From: Nageia nagi | Lineage: Eukaryota > Pinophyta | Direction of reading: 5' to 3' | Assembly: GCA_050084985.1 (NCBI GenBank) | Contig: JBITNC010000001.1 | Span: 199,206,001 to 199,270,000 of the forward strand | Length of the DNA: 64,000 bases | Shown: positions 11,001-22,092 of the stretch, in pieces | Numbering within the stretch: the first letter of the stretch is position 1 | How the letters are laid out: the number at the start of each line of letters is the position of its first letter | Position numbers and translations under genes: made by a program | Notes under the pieces: model-generated | The model's input: the letters and a program-made list of their open reading frames with translations, nothing else | Told to the model about the DNA's origin: nothing | The model's database searches: none

Positions 11001-12506
11001 CTCCCAAGAGAGAGCTTTCCCATTAGCCATCACACTTTTTCAAGCAAATCTAACAATGGTAAACTAAGTTTTAAGAGAGGGCAGCCTTGGTTAGAGAAGG
11101 GCAAAAATATGACTACATCATTTGAGCCTCCACCCACATTTGGCAACCAACAAGCAAGAATCTTATGGGTGATAAAGGTAGCATCGGCAACAACATTACA
11201 AGGCAGCCTTTGTTTGCAAAAATGTGTCATTTTATCTACATTGGTTTGGACAACAATCATCTCAGTTTGGATAGAGTCCATGGACAGCCTTGGATTGTAA
11301 GAAACATTCCTAGCTCTTGCAATACATGGAGGCACCATACAATTGGTTTTTATGGCAGGACATGGAGCATGTTTTCATCCCTTGAATATATACTCAGTTT
11401 GGGATAAATAAAGTTGAAAAACATTGGCAAAAAAACACTTCAATCCAGAACAAAAAGGAACAACAATATACCTACCAATTGCAATCATGATTGCATCAGG
11501 GAAGAGGGACAAAAACCATCTCAAAGGGGAAGGAACAGGCAAGACATCATTTCTGATTTTTATGACAGTCTTGTGAAAGGTAAAGAGCACATGTTGAAGA
11601 TTGAACTCAGCCATTTTTCCCCTCTCAAAGAAGTATTACATATGAAAGTAAGAGAGTCTTTGAAGATCCACGCATATCCACTTCTTGGACAGCTAGACAT
11701 GAGGTATATCAGTCCATATCACATCAACATTCTTGATTCCATTTCATTCCTTTGGTTAACCATCATGAAGGGTGATATACAAGCACTCTTTGAGTTTCAT
11801 ATGACACCTTCCGTTGGGATACTTGAAGGTATGATCTACACCTTGCTTGACAAAGTTTATGATGCAAATAAGAAAAGAAATCAGTCCTTGTTACTTCAGC
11901 CTATGATATTGCCAATGACAGCATGTATGAATCTTGATGTTGCCAAAAAGAGATGAGCTTACTATCATCCCTCTATGACCTTGGCATAAACAAGTACAAT
12001 TCAGTTTTGAAGATTGATATTGGTTAGGAAGACACAGTTTGTGGACTCAAATATCAGTCCACTATTGATTGATTTGTACCTTGTTTTGGTTGGGAACAGG
12101 CCCACCAAGTTCAGCACACTTGGCACAAAGGACATAGCAACAAGATCAAATGAAGAAGATACACTTGGCAAGCATTTGAACAACATCCTCACCTCATCAG
12201 CTATGATTTCTCACAATTTTGGAGCAGCAAAGCTTTGTGATCATAGTTGGTACATGACACCATATTGGAGGATGAAAAGACATGCATCATCAACAACATT
12301 TCTTGCTTTTACACTTTGGGACAACCATCATCATGATTTCATCCTTTTAACATCATCAAAGGACTACTTCAAGAGTTGCTTGGACAGATTGTTGGCACAT
12401 ATGAAGAAGCATTATGAAGTTAAGCATCACTTGGCATACTTGAAGACAAGGCAAGAAGATAAGCATCATTTTGGGATACATTTGGAATTGCTTGAGGGCA
12501 AGCAAT
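11001..12506 (+). other. Z element 3' internal region, unrecognised ORF remnants
   Basis: Normal Gypsy elements carry RT, RNase H and integrase here. None of the RT motifs (such as YxDD), RNase H or integrase HHCC signatures appear. Open stretches at 11414-11956 (180 codons) and 12014-12550 (178 codons, running into the LTR) have no family match I can name. The second ends in the translated polypurine-tract region. These may be captured host sequence or heavily drifted 3' sequence. Confidence 0.4.
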
Positions 12507-12522
12507 TTGAGGAGGGTGGACT
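12507..12522 (+). other. Polypurine tract of element Z
   Basis: The purine-rich run TTGAGGAGGGTGGACT directly precedes the LTR at 12523. It follows CTTGAGGGCAAGCAA, a phrase also found before the LTRs at 21097 and 36886. The tract primes plus-strand DNA synthesis in LTR retrotransposons. Confidence 0.75.
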
Positions 12523-13501
12523 TGTAATGTCTTGGATTTGGGAAATTTAAACATCTCCCCTCATACCTATTCATTGTGATCTCTAGCACTTAGCTTAGGA
12601 GTATTTTATTATCATTTTATTTATATTTGTGCCTAAAAGGAATGCGCCCAAGTAGAGGGCATATTTGGTGTTTACTAAGGAAAGAAAAAGGGCCATTTAA
12701 TGTAATAAATCTCCCCTCACCAAGTCGACCATGTTTGGGGGACTTTAAGTGCATTTAATATTTTATTATTATTACCTCCTTGGTCGGCCATCCTGGGAAG
12801 ATATAATTGCATTTTTTAAGGACTATAAAGGCAAGTCATTTGGTCACTTGAAGACATCATCTTGTGCATTCGATCTTTGATCATCCAAAGCTTAGGGATG
12901 TTTCCCTTCTCTACCTTCTAGGGATTAGGGCTGCTCCCTAACCAAGAAGTGACTCATCTACACTTCTACATCTCTTGGAGAGCTTGCACCTATCATTCTT
13001 GCCACTTGGAAGCTTGGACCAGCCATTGGAAGACATCTTGAGACTTGCGCCTAGCTTTGGAGCCTTCTTGGGACATGCGCCAGTCTTGAGGAGTCTAGTT
13101 TGAGTATTTCGGAGTCTTGGGCTTTGCCTTAGAACTTGTTACAGTCCTATACATATTCTTGGTTCATTATTGATGATATTGGCTCTCATATTGCATCTTG
13201 AATGTGAATGAATGTTCCTACATATTTCTACTATGCATCTATCTTTTTTGTGGCATGGGAATGTATGTGAATTGAGTACTTTGCAGCTATATTTCTGTTA
13301 TGTAACAGATCTGATTTGTACCCTAGTTTTGATCAGGTTTGCATGTTATATAGGCTTTATATCAGATTTAGCTACTGCTGTTATATTCCAGTTTGAGTGC
13401 ATGTTTTGGATGGTTTATTAGCATGTTCATTGATGCCCTAATTCGTGAATAAGGGTTGAATTGAATGCTAAATTGGATAAACCCTAGAAAGGTAGATTAC
13501 A
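12523..13501 (+). mobile_element. 3' LTR of element Z (family L2)
   Basis: It starts TGTAATGTCTTGG and ends GGTAGATTACA, 979 bp. It is collinear with the LTR at 21097-22092 (shared: GGCTGCTCCCTA, 'cttgcgcc' blocks, 'ggctctcatatt...gaatgtgaatgaat', 'accctagaa-ggta-attaca') and with the partial copy at 43949-44231. The polypurine tract on its left identifies it as a 3' LTR. No Met-type primer site follows it, so it does not look like the 5' LTR of the next element. Confidence 0.8.
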
Positions 13502-14414
13502 ATGTACCTTCAGCTCTAGAACAACAATATGGGATGACTTCTATGAAAATCTGTAGGGTAATTTTAACCTTTGACATATTTGCTTCTAAACACTTGGGTT
13601 GTGGAGCATTAGATGGAGAAGGCTCTACCACTTACAAGTTGAGGAACATTGTTGATGAAACTGCTGAGCATTCATTGTCAAACTCACTTCTCATGTTTCT
13701 TCTCATTGATTTACTCATTACTACTGTCGGTTTTGCTCACTCTTGTCATGATACAACCTTAGAAGATGCTGGAGGATTGAATTTAAATGATACTGAGAGG
13801 TTTGGACAGTTTTTTCTACTAATATACATGTAAAATCAGACCTATTGCATGTAAAATCAGATTTGTTCGCACTTAGTTTGAGGACAATTGGAGGCTTGAA
13901 ACAATTTGGAAACAGCCTTGAAGAATTGTTCTGTGGATGTTATCTAGTTGTCGTATTATTCTTTGGCTCCATTACGAGTTTTAGTAGATTTGGGGGTTGT
14001 TCTTTCATGTTATGGACAAGAGTAATGATAAATGAGCATGGCGAGCAGTTGAGCTTATTGGGAGCTTTCTGGGATCCCACTCCACTCCCAAAGGAGATCG
14101 AGCTTCATTTTTTCTTACATGTTTATTTCCTTCATACAAGCTTGAGGATTCTTGTACACCCTTGATGATTGTGTTGGTAAGCCCAATTAGCCGTACTTCC
14201 ATGAGAGATGCAGATCTGATCAAGTTTGGCATGAGTTTTAGCACCTCATTGATGATACGATTACTTAACTTGAACATCATGGACATTCAAGGGAAGGAGG
14301 CATAGTTTTGGTATGATGACTTCTTGATCAAAGTTGATTGTAGGTTGACTTGGGACCCAGGACTTGCAATCATTGTCATGTGGGGCAGCCAAATGGTTTT
14401 GGGAGGATACATTC
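13502..14414 (+). other. Internal remnant of a second L2-type element
   Basis: This lies between the Z 3' LTR and X-B. Read past X-B it joins the polypurine tract and LTR at 21060-22092, so it is the 3' internal end of another element. Open stretches occur at 13465-13833 (+) and 14005-14286 (-). Neither has motifs I can assign, and their sequence differs from the corresponding part of Z, so they may be captured fragments. Bases 14410-14414 are the CATTC target duplication of X-B. Confidence 0.4.
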
Positions 14415-14432
14415 TGTTGTGCCTACACAACA
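14415..14432. other. Terminal hairpin of X-B
   Basis: TGTTGTG-CCTA-CACAACA at the exact left terminus, followed by a C-run. It is the counterpart of 9887-9904 in X-A, differing only in the loop. Confidence 0.7.
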
Positions 14433-15337
14433 CCCCCCAAAATTTATGCATTTTGAGGACCCTCAGAATAGTGACAAGGAAGTTGCATAGAAAATAATTT
14501 GTCAAAGGGAATGCATATTTTTTTGGGCTAGCTTTGGGAACATGTTTTAGATTGCATTTTCATGGTAAAGTCAAGATCATACATTTTCCAGCCTGTTGCA
14601 TGTTTTTGAGTGAGTCCTTTTGCACTCCTTTCAAACCATGCAACCAGCCTCCTCCTGCGTTTTTCATCCTTGCTATGTAGTGGCACCCTGAAGGCCTTCA
14701 TGTTGCAGGAATTTGTAATTCTGTTTGCATTTCATGTATGTGTTGTTTTGGTCGAAAATGCAAAGGAAAATCACATCCTTTTCAGCTTGTCGCATGTTTT
14801 TGAGTGAGTCCTTTTGCACTCATCCCAAAAGGTGCGACCAGGTTGAAAACTTTCTCGTACTTAGCATTTTTGATGCATGGAAAGTTGTTGCATGTTTTCT
14901 AGTGAGTCCTTTTGCAACCATTAGAAAAGGTGCAACCAAGGTAGCAGTTTCTATACTTAGCATTTTTTTTGAAATGAAAGCTGTTGCATGTTTTTCAATG
15001 AGTTGTTTTGCACTCACCAAAAACAATGCGACTGGAATGGAGATTTCATACCTAGCACTTTTTTCAGAGCTATGAGTTGTCACATGTTTTTGAGTGAGTC
15101 CTTTTGCACTCGTCCAAAATGATGCGACCAAGGAGAAAAGTTCTTAGTCATTTTTATGGTCATCAAAGCTAGTCGCATGCTTTTCAATGAGTCCTTTTGC
15201 ATCCTACTTGAACCACTACTAGAATCACTAAGGGAAAATTGGCTTAGTGTCGGGTCTTGTTTGTTGACAAGTGGAAGCTCATAAATTGGACCTCCTTCTG
15301 CACCTATCACATGGCGACACCTATCCTATCCAGGGGA

Positions 15338-15346
15338 CTATAAAAG
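15338..15346 (+). promoter_or_regulatory. Putative TATA box 1 in X-B
   Basis: CTATAAAAG preceded by GGCGACACCTATCCTATCC. It is conserved in X-A at 9217-9225. It lies about 800 bp upstream of the ORF start. Confidence 0.4.
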
Positions 15347-15730
15347 GGAAGTCAGCCCCATTATTTCAGTTTGCTATCTTGTCTGGAGCAGAGCGTGGAG
15401 CTAAGGAAAACAGGGCACCCCGTCCGAAACGTATGACCAAGGTTTGAATAGCATTTTTCGAGGTATTTTGGAATTTCTGGTCTTGGGAAGCATGCCAGAA
15501 CCTAGGTGCAAGGATTTCGAGTTGTGCTTTTGCACTCATCAAAAACAGTGCGACCAAGGGGTTAAAACTTCAATGTCAAGTTGAAAATCAGCTAAGTGTT
15601 TGGAAGACTAGTTGCATGCTTTTCATCACATGCTTTTGCACCTTTGAAGAAACATGCACCCTTGTTCTTACTCCACTATTTGACCCCTAGATGGACCAAT
15701 CAATAGGTGACACCTGGCAGTACATGAATC

Positions 15731-15738
15731 TATAAATA
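15731..15738 (+). promoter_or_regulatory. Putative TATA box 2 in X-B
   Basis: TATAAATA preceded by GGTGACACCTGGCAG. It is conserved in X-A at 8703-8710. Its layout (GACACCT, then TATA, then a C-rich stretch and ATTTCAG) resembles box 1, so the two may be copies of one promoter segment. Confidence 0.4.
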
Positions 15739-16138
15739 TCCCTTCACCCCTTAATCATTTGAAACATTCCATTTCAGAATCACCACCTTTTTCTAGTCGC
15801 ACCATTTCTTATGCATGCTTAGGCACTCATTCCAAATCGTGTGACCAAGAAGAAGGAAGGTTTTTGGGGTACATTGCGCATCTAGTCAGCCTTTTTGGCT
15901 GAGGCATTTCAGTTCAGCCCTTGAGCCTAGTCGCATGTTTTCAAATCTATGCTCAAAGCATTCATCCAAAACCATGCGCCTAGATTTGAAGTAGAGAATT
16001 TTGTTCCAGAATTTGACCAAGAGGCTCTAGGCCTAGTCGCATGCTTTTCAAGCTATGCTTTGGCACCCATCCAAAATTTTCGTCCAGATTGGTTAGATGT
16101 CAGGAGTTGAAAGGTGAGGAGATAAGTGACATTCTTGC

Positions 16139-19100
16139 ATGGCTTCAAGCATCAGAGCACCTCCATTGAGGAACAAGAAGGTTTAGGGTCAGTTATTCGA
16201 AAGACATGTAACTAAAAGCCAGATGACCCGACTTTTGAAAGAAAGCCTAATTGAATTTCAGGAGAAAGAGAAACGAAAACTTCATGAAGCCAAATTCAAG
16301 GGAAGACATATCTTTGTTGTTGACACCGATTGGGGAAACTTGGACCCCATCTAGGCATTGGCCTCCACATCCTCCATCAGCCAAGAGGACTTGTCGGAGG
16401 AGCTCATCCACACATGCGGCTTGTTCAACGTCGCTATGATGCATTTGCAGTACCTTTTCCTAACCTATGCAGTGAAGTAGCCAAGAAATGTGGATATGAC
16501 AAGAGGGTCCTGTGGGACACAGAAGGCAACGTGATCATGGATTTTTTCCCTGCTGGAATTGAAGTAGCCTTCGGTTGGAAAAGGTATAGGGACGATTACA
16601 CATTGGCCTATTTTGAGGAGTTCCATGATTCCACAACTCAACTTGGGGACTACATTCGGCCCTGGTTGCTGGAAGATTATCAAAACCTTCAAGGTCAGAG
16701 ATTGATCGGCACACGGAGAGAGGACTTTCTGCCTACTGTGGCAAAGTTGATCACTCTCCTGTTGAGGGTGATTGGTCAGGAAAATGATGCCATATATAGG
16801 AAGGAGTTCACGGGCTTTATTGTAGTCATCAGTTTAGGGAAACTTATTCGATGGGTTGGGGTGATCAGTGATGCCCTACGCCACCAATTAGCCTATTCTG
16901 GCTCCTCAAAGAGATTCTACATGAACTCTTATCTTGTGTACCCGTTGTTGGATGGCAAAGTTAGATCCAAGGAGTTGGCTGATGAAAGGTACTTAGGGAA
17001 GAAGAACGTCCCTGTGTGGAGAGCTTACCAGAGATGGTGGTACCAGAACAAGTTCCAGTATTTCTATGAGAGGACTGATCATTGGGAATATGATATCTAC
17101 AAGGATATTTAAGGGGAATCTGTTGTGAAGAGGATTTCTGATGTAGCTGTTCAAGCCATCAGCATACATGCAAATTTCTTTCTGCAAGACGCTAACTTTA
17201 CCTATATTAGAGTCTATGGTTGGAGGAGCAACCCCTACTCCTACCAAAGTTTTCCAGTGACAGGTTGATTCTCATGAAGTTTGCCAAGAAACTCTTGTTC
17301 TTGAAGGAGAAGGTTTGGAAGAAGAAGAACGCTACAATCAATTTGCCTATTTCTATATCCAAGTATGTGTGTTAGACGTGGGTTAAGGCAGCCCATATAA
17401 GGGAGGAGTTGCAATACTATAACTTCTTCAGGGAGGTTGCTGATAGGAATTATGATTCTTAGGGCATAGTTGTACATTTCTATGACATCGCGTTTAACGG
17501 CTTATTGCATTTCCGTATAAGCCTTTAGGGAATGAAGAGAGGTATAGGAAAGTGTGGGATGAAGGGGAGATTGCGTGGATAAATGTTGCTTTGAGCAAGA
17601 AGAAGGCTCCCCTCTAGACAGAAAAGCCCCCTCAAAGACCTTGAACTACCAAGCCCCGATCTAAAGAGGTCTCTCTCAAGATCAAATCTCCTTCTCCTGC
17701 TCATACTACATCTTCACCAAGAAAGACACTCTTGCTTCCTGTAGGAAAGAGGCAAGAGGCTCTGAGGGAACCTATCCCATGACATAGCAAGCGCATCATG
17801 GTGATGGCAAATCTCAAATACGTTGGCTATCATGCTCTCCTCTCGGATGTGCTAGATGTAGTAAATGTGGCTTGTGCTAGTAATTCAACCATCAAAGCAA
17901 TCCCTTCCCGATCAGTTCATTCTCCTAGGTGTAGGGAGAAAGTTCCCCCTTTACAACCAAGTTCCAGTTCCAGCTCTGAGTGTTCACTTCTTCTGGTGAA
18001 GAAACTGATGAGGACCCTAGCCGTGCGGTGGAAGATTCTGGAAAAGAATTGGAAAGCCGTAGTGAAAGAGAAGAAGAAGATGATGATGTTGACAATACTG
18101 CCAGTATTCCTGAGCAGGAGGACGTACTTGTAGGTGCTTAAGCACCTGATGACCATATAATGAGATAGTGGACGTCGGTACTTATGATGATGACATCCAG
18201 ATAATTGGAGAGAGGTGTGCTAGGGAAGTGGCTACCTCCAAATCCTCTCCTGCCAAACATAGGAAGAAGTCCCCTTCTTCGCATAAGTCCTCCACAAAGA
18301 GGACGAGTCATGAGAGATCTCAGCCACGAAACAAAGGCATGTCCATAGGCAATGATGAAGGAGATGACAAAGATGAAGGATAAACTGAGGAGCAAAATAA
18401 GAAAAGGAGGCAGGAAGAGCATTAGGGAAAAGAGATAACCCTAGTTCAGACCACTCCAACAAAGGGGTCAAGAAGATTGATAGAGGAAGATTGTTGGTTC
18501 AGATATTTCCCCCTCAACCAACAACCGAACACCATGATCTTGACATGGATGTTTGTCTTAGAGCCCTATGAGCACAGGCCATGATGAAGACATAGATGAG
18601 GACATACGCTCTGAAGATGAAGAGGAAGAGCTTTCGGATGGCGAGAAGACTCGAAGGGTTGACACTTTCGTCTCCACCTCTCGAAAAGAGATCTTCGTTA
18701 GCCATTGCTATTCGAAGGAGAAGCACTCTCAAAGAGTGGAGGACTGTGTTATTGAAATGTTCAAGATGCCTGCGAAATTGGGGTTGACAGCCAGAAAGCA
18801 CATAGTTACACAAAATGCTGCAGTCATGGAGCAAGAAGGATACGAAACCCAAAAAGAGGTGAAGAGGTTGAAGAAGGAACTCACGGCTAGCAGGAAAATC
18901 ATCAAAGAGTTCTAGAAGGTTAGCACCACCCCCTTAGATCTATAGAGGCAGACTTCTTTCCATGAAGGGTGGGAATTGATGAAGGAACAACTTAAGGAGT
19001 TGATGGAGGCTATCGAAAAATTGTCTTCACAAATTTACAAGTTGATTGTTGAAGGTGTTGAAATCAAAGACCTCAAGGCAAGCATCTCAACGCACCTTGG

Positions 19101-19638
19101 CAAGTTGGATACTTATCTTCCCAACGTCTCCCACCTGTAGCACATTTTTGCTGACAACCCAGAAAAATTAGTCTATTGCCACGAGTTCACCTATAATCAC
19201 GATTGGTTGAACCATGCACTCAAGAAGTGCAATGCTGTCCTAAAAACTAGAATCCCCTTGAGAAAGGAGGTCAAGGAACAAATGAGTGATTATATCTATC
19301 AACTCAAGTTCCAAGGGGAGGAAAACAATGTTAGGAAGAAGGAAGCAATAATGGCAGAGGCTCAGAATCTGTTGCAGGAGCATCTTGATATTGATGACCT
19401 CAGTTTGCTGAAGGCAGGGCATCCCATCATCCATGAGGGGTGGATGGTCATCTGGAGACACTAGATGTAGGCTACATCAAAGAAGATTGAAGATTATTTT
19501 TGGCAGAATGGCAGCATTGTTGGCATGATTTCTAGGGGCGTGCGGAAGACTGTGGCATTCTTGGAGGAGACCATTGAGTCGTGCGGTCTCATCAGTGAAG
19601 AATGGAACTCCACTAGTATCAAATCAGATCTGGCCTAG
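16139..19638 (+). pseudogene. X-B long ORF, unknown protein (broken)
   Basis: It starts at the ATG at 16139 (MASSIRAPPLR...) and ends at the TAG at 19636-19638, matching copy A. The largest intact piece is 16330-17112. It carries PFPNLCSEV, WDTEGNVIMDF, FEEFHDSTTQLGDY, PWLLEDYQ, RFYMNSYLVYPLL and YQRWWYQNKFQ, ending at an in-frame TAA. Later pieces are a serine/acidic region with SGEETDEDPS (about 17990-18130), an acidic block EDEEEELSDGEKTRRVD (18610-18660), a lysine-rich heptad region (18840-18915) and a helical C-terminus (19207-19464). No known domain is visible; the aromatic YxxWWYQNKF block and the coiled coil are the best handles. Total length differs from copy A by small indels. Confidence 0.6.
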
Positions 19639-19734
19639 GTTTAATCCACCTGTAGACTTCGTCTGCGATATCCTATTTTGTGTTTAATGCACATTTGATG
19701 TTGGTTGATTATGCCAGACTATATTTCATTGGAT

Positions 19735-19860
19735 TTGACTGGTGTAGGGATGAGGTTTTGCTCCCGCTAGATCAAATTCGTCAGACTCTTTTATGGCTTT
19801 GACTGGTGCAGGGTTGAGGTTTTGCTCCCGCCGGTCTAGATGTCAGACTTTTCAAACCTT
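19735..19860 (+). repeat. Doubled ~63-bp motif in X 3' region
   Basis: Two adjacent copies of 'gactggtg-aggg-tgaggttttgctcccgc' followed by 'tcagact'. Copy A has the same pair (3190-3300, minus strand), so the duplication predates the A/B split. Confidence 0.6.
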
Positions 19861-21059
19861 TTATTGCATATCAGATTTGCTTTTGCATAGATTAGAGGTA
19901 GATTAGATGCATCTTGTTGGTGGCATTCATATTTTGTCAGCTTTTGAGTGCCACTTGCGTAGTTTTGTATGGCAATATGATTTTTTATTGATATGCATGT
20001 TGCGTGTGTGCACACCATATCAGATTTGATGCCTTTAGAAGGGGATTTTGGAACTAGGGATTTTGCATTGGATTTTCGCAAGAGAAATTTTTGCATTGGA
20101 CTTTTGCATATGAAATATTTACATTGGAGGATCTCTGCAATTTTGCATCCAAACTGTTGCATGATTTCACGCATTGTTGCATATGTGAGACTCTACATTT
20201 AATGGAAATATCATATATTTGGGTTCTTGCACCTTTGATATTCTGGCTATCAAGTCTATGTATGTAATCATTTTGAGCCATTGCATCTTTTAGTATTTAC
20301 ATTCCATTGCATAGAAGATTGTTGCATAAGGGGTTCTATGCATGTCCATTATTGAATATCATTATGAATGTATATCTCTTGAGGAATGAGATTGTAAAGT
20401 TTATATTGTGAAGGATATCATTTGTGGGATTGTGCATATCTGAATGGTTCACTCTTGAGGTTGCACATTGAATATCCATTTGGTTGGTTTGAGTTGTTCT
20501 TTGCATGATTTGCACGTAAGTGAATGTATTTTGAGGCCTATAGCGTGTCTTTATATCATTTGGTTAGGTTCTTGCACTCACATCCTCACCTCACCTATAT
20601 CCTTCCCACCGAGTCTTCCACCGAGACCCAACAACTTCTTGCTCTCGTTTGGTAGTGATTTGGGCATATTTGCTATTTGATGCCTGGCTTGATAGTGAGT
20701 GCATCAACCTTAATGAATCTGAGGATGACCTGCCGAGACACTGCATCACTGATGATACTTTCATAAGCCTTTCTTTCCTCGTGTTCACTTGCATTTATCC
20801 TTGTGTTCGTCCTTGCATTTGTGATCTTTCTTCGCTTTCGTTCATATATGTAGTCTTTCCTCATTGTAGAAAGGATCTCCGACATTTATTTCCCTTGTAT
20901 ACAGTTAACAACATGCATCTTTGACTACTAAGCCTTGAAGACCATATTCCATGTGAGCGCTTGGGGTAACCATTCCTTTCATGCGGAAACAAATAACGTT
21001 ATTTCCTCCAAGTCTTGTGCATGTTTTGGACTAGGAAAGAAAAACATACGAACACATTC

Positions 21060-21096
21060 ATTGCTTGAGGACAAGCAATTTTGGGAAGGGCGGACT
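21060..21096 (+). other. Polypurine tract region before L2 LTR
   Basis: ATTGCTTGAGGACAAGCAA, then TTTTGGGAAGGGCGGACT, directly next to the LTR start. It is the counterpart of 12487-12522. Only about 40 bp of internal sequence separates X-B from the LTR. Confidence 0.7.
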
Positions 21097-22092
21097 TGTA
21101 GTGTCCCCAATTTTGAGAAACCTTGTTAAAGGCATAACTTCCGTCACATGTCTTGGATCACTAATTTGTCTTTTGGAATAGATGGAGAATCTTTTGTTAA
21201 TCTTTTGATAGGTCACATGATTGGTTTTGTCAAGAAACAAGGAAGATATGGACTTTGGAAGTTCACCCAGGAAACTAGAATTCTAATGTCACGGCCATGG
21301 AAAAGTCAACTAAGAGAAGGTTATTTTATTCCAAGTCAGCCAGGAGTTTAATTATTGGTAATTTCAAGGTAAAAGCACCTATACAAGGAGGAAAGGTTTT
21401 CCACTTGAAGAACATCATAATTTGGCATTTGATCTTGGATCATCTCGGAGATGGGGATGCACCCCTCTCTTCCGTCTATGGTCTAGGGCTGCTCCCTAGC
21501 CTAGAAGTGACATATTTGCAATTACATACACATGGAGAGCTTGCGCCAACATTGGAGGACCTTCTAGCCCTAGTTCTAGACCTTAGGAGTTATCTAAAGA
21601 CTTGTGCTAGCCATTCTTGGTACTTGGAGACTTGCGCCAGCCATTATATGTCTTTGTTGTGCACTTTTGGAGTGTTGGGCTTTGCCCTAGAATTTGTTAT
21701 AGGCTTGTTACAGTGCTATACTTACTCTTGGTTATTATTCTTGATATTTGGCTCTCATATTTCTCATCAAATGTGAATGAATATTATTCTACTACTGATG
21801 TACTGTTATCATTCGTTGTGCATGGGAATGTATGCAGATTAGAGTGTTTTGGATGCATATTACTGTCATGTTATAAATCTGCAATTGTGCCCTAGTTTGG
21901 TTGGTTTCGCATGTTGTATGAGCTTCTTCACTGCTATATATCAGATCTGGTTATAGTTATAATATTTCAGTCTTGAGAGCATTATTAGATGGTGAATGAG
22001 CATTTATTATTGTGCCCTAATTTGTGAATGAATGCGAAATTTGGTTGAGTAATTGTGCATGTTTAGCATAAGCCCTAGAAGGGTACATTACA
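21097..22092 (+). mobile_element. 3' LTR, family L2
   Basis: It starts TGTAGTGTCCCC and ends GGGTACATTACA, 996 bp, collinear with 12523-13501. It is the 3' LTR of the element whose internal remnant is 13502-14414. Open stretches inside it are not shared with the other copy as protein. Confidence 0.8.

Larger units (their letters stand above)
14595..16080 (+). repeat. X-B tandem array of ~100-bp units
   Basis: About ten units share GT(T/C)GCATGTTTTTgAGTGAGTCCTT followed by TTGCACTC and, about 20 bp on, a GCGACC-like phrase. Units start near 14595, 14788, 14885, 14978, 15078, 15168, 15610, 15795, 15928 and 16034. The first six are 90-190 bp apart and well kept; later ones are diverged. Unique segments with TATA boxes lie between units six and eight. 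Upstream of X-C (22100-22560), weaker 'ggttgcatcatt...cttaaaaa' repeats look like the same array, older. Confidence 0.8.
14415..21054 (+). mobile_element. X element copy B (novel, 6,640 bp), TSD CATTC
   Basis: This plus-strand copy of the X unit begins TGTTGTGCC and ends CATACGAACA, with a perfect 5-bp duplication CATTC at 14410-14414 and 21055-21059. TG...CA ends and 5-bp duplications are the hallmark of LTR-retrotransposon integrase. Yet the first and last few hundred bases show no similarity to each other, and there is no primer site or polypurine tract inside. Order: hairpin, tandem array (14595-16080), TATA boxes, long ORF (16139-19638), then non-coding (19640-21054). It landed about 40 bp upstream of an L2 LTR. 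By eye it is roughly 80-90% identical to X-A where I compared them. Confidence 0.88.

Noticed and set aside
14595-16080. CRISPR-like array
   Set aside because: Units are degenerate, unevenly spaced and without uniform spacers, and the sequence is plant nuclear DNA.
2018-21054. X as a Helitron or as a TIR DNA transposon
   Set aside because: It duplicates a 5-bp target, does not start TC or end CTRR, and shares only TGTT at the two ends, so no usable terminal inverted repeat.
12523-22092. One element with LTRs at 12523-13501 and 21097-22092
   Set aside because: No primer site follows 13501, both LTRs have a polypurine tract on their left, and flanks give no matching target duplication; two 3' LTRs fit better.
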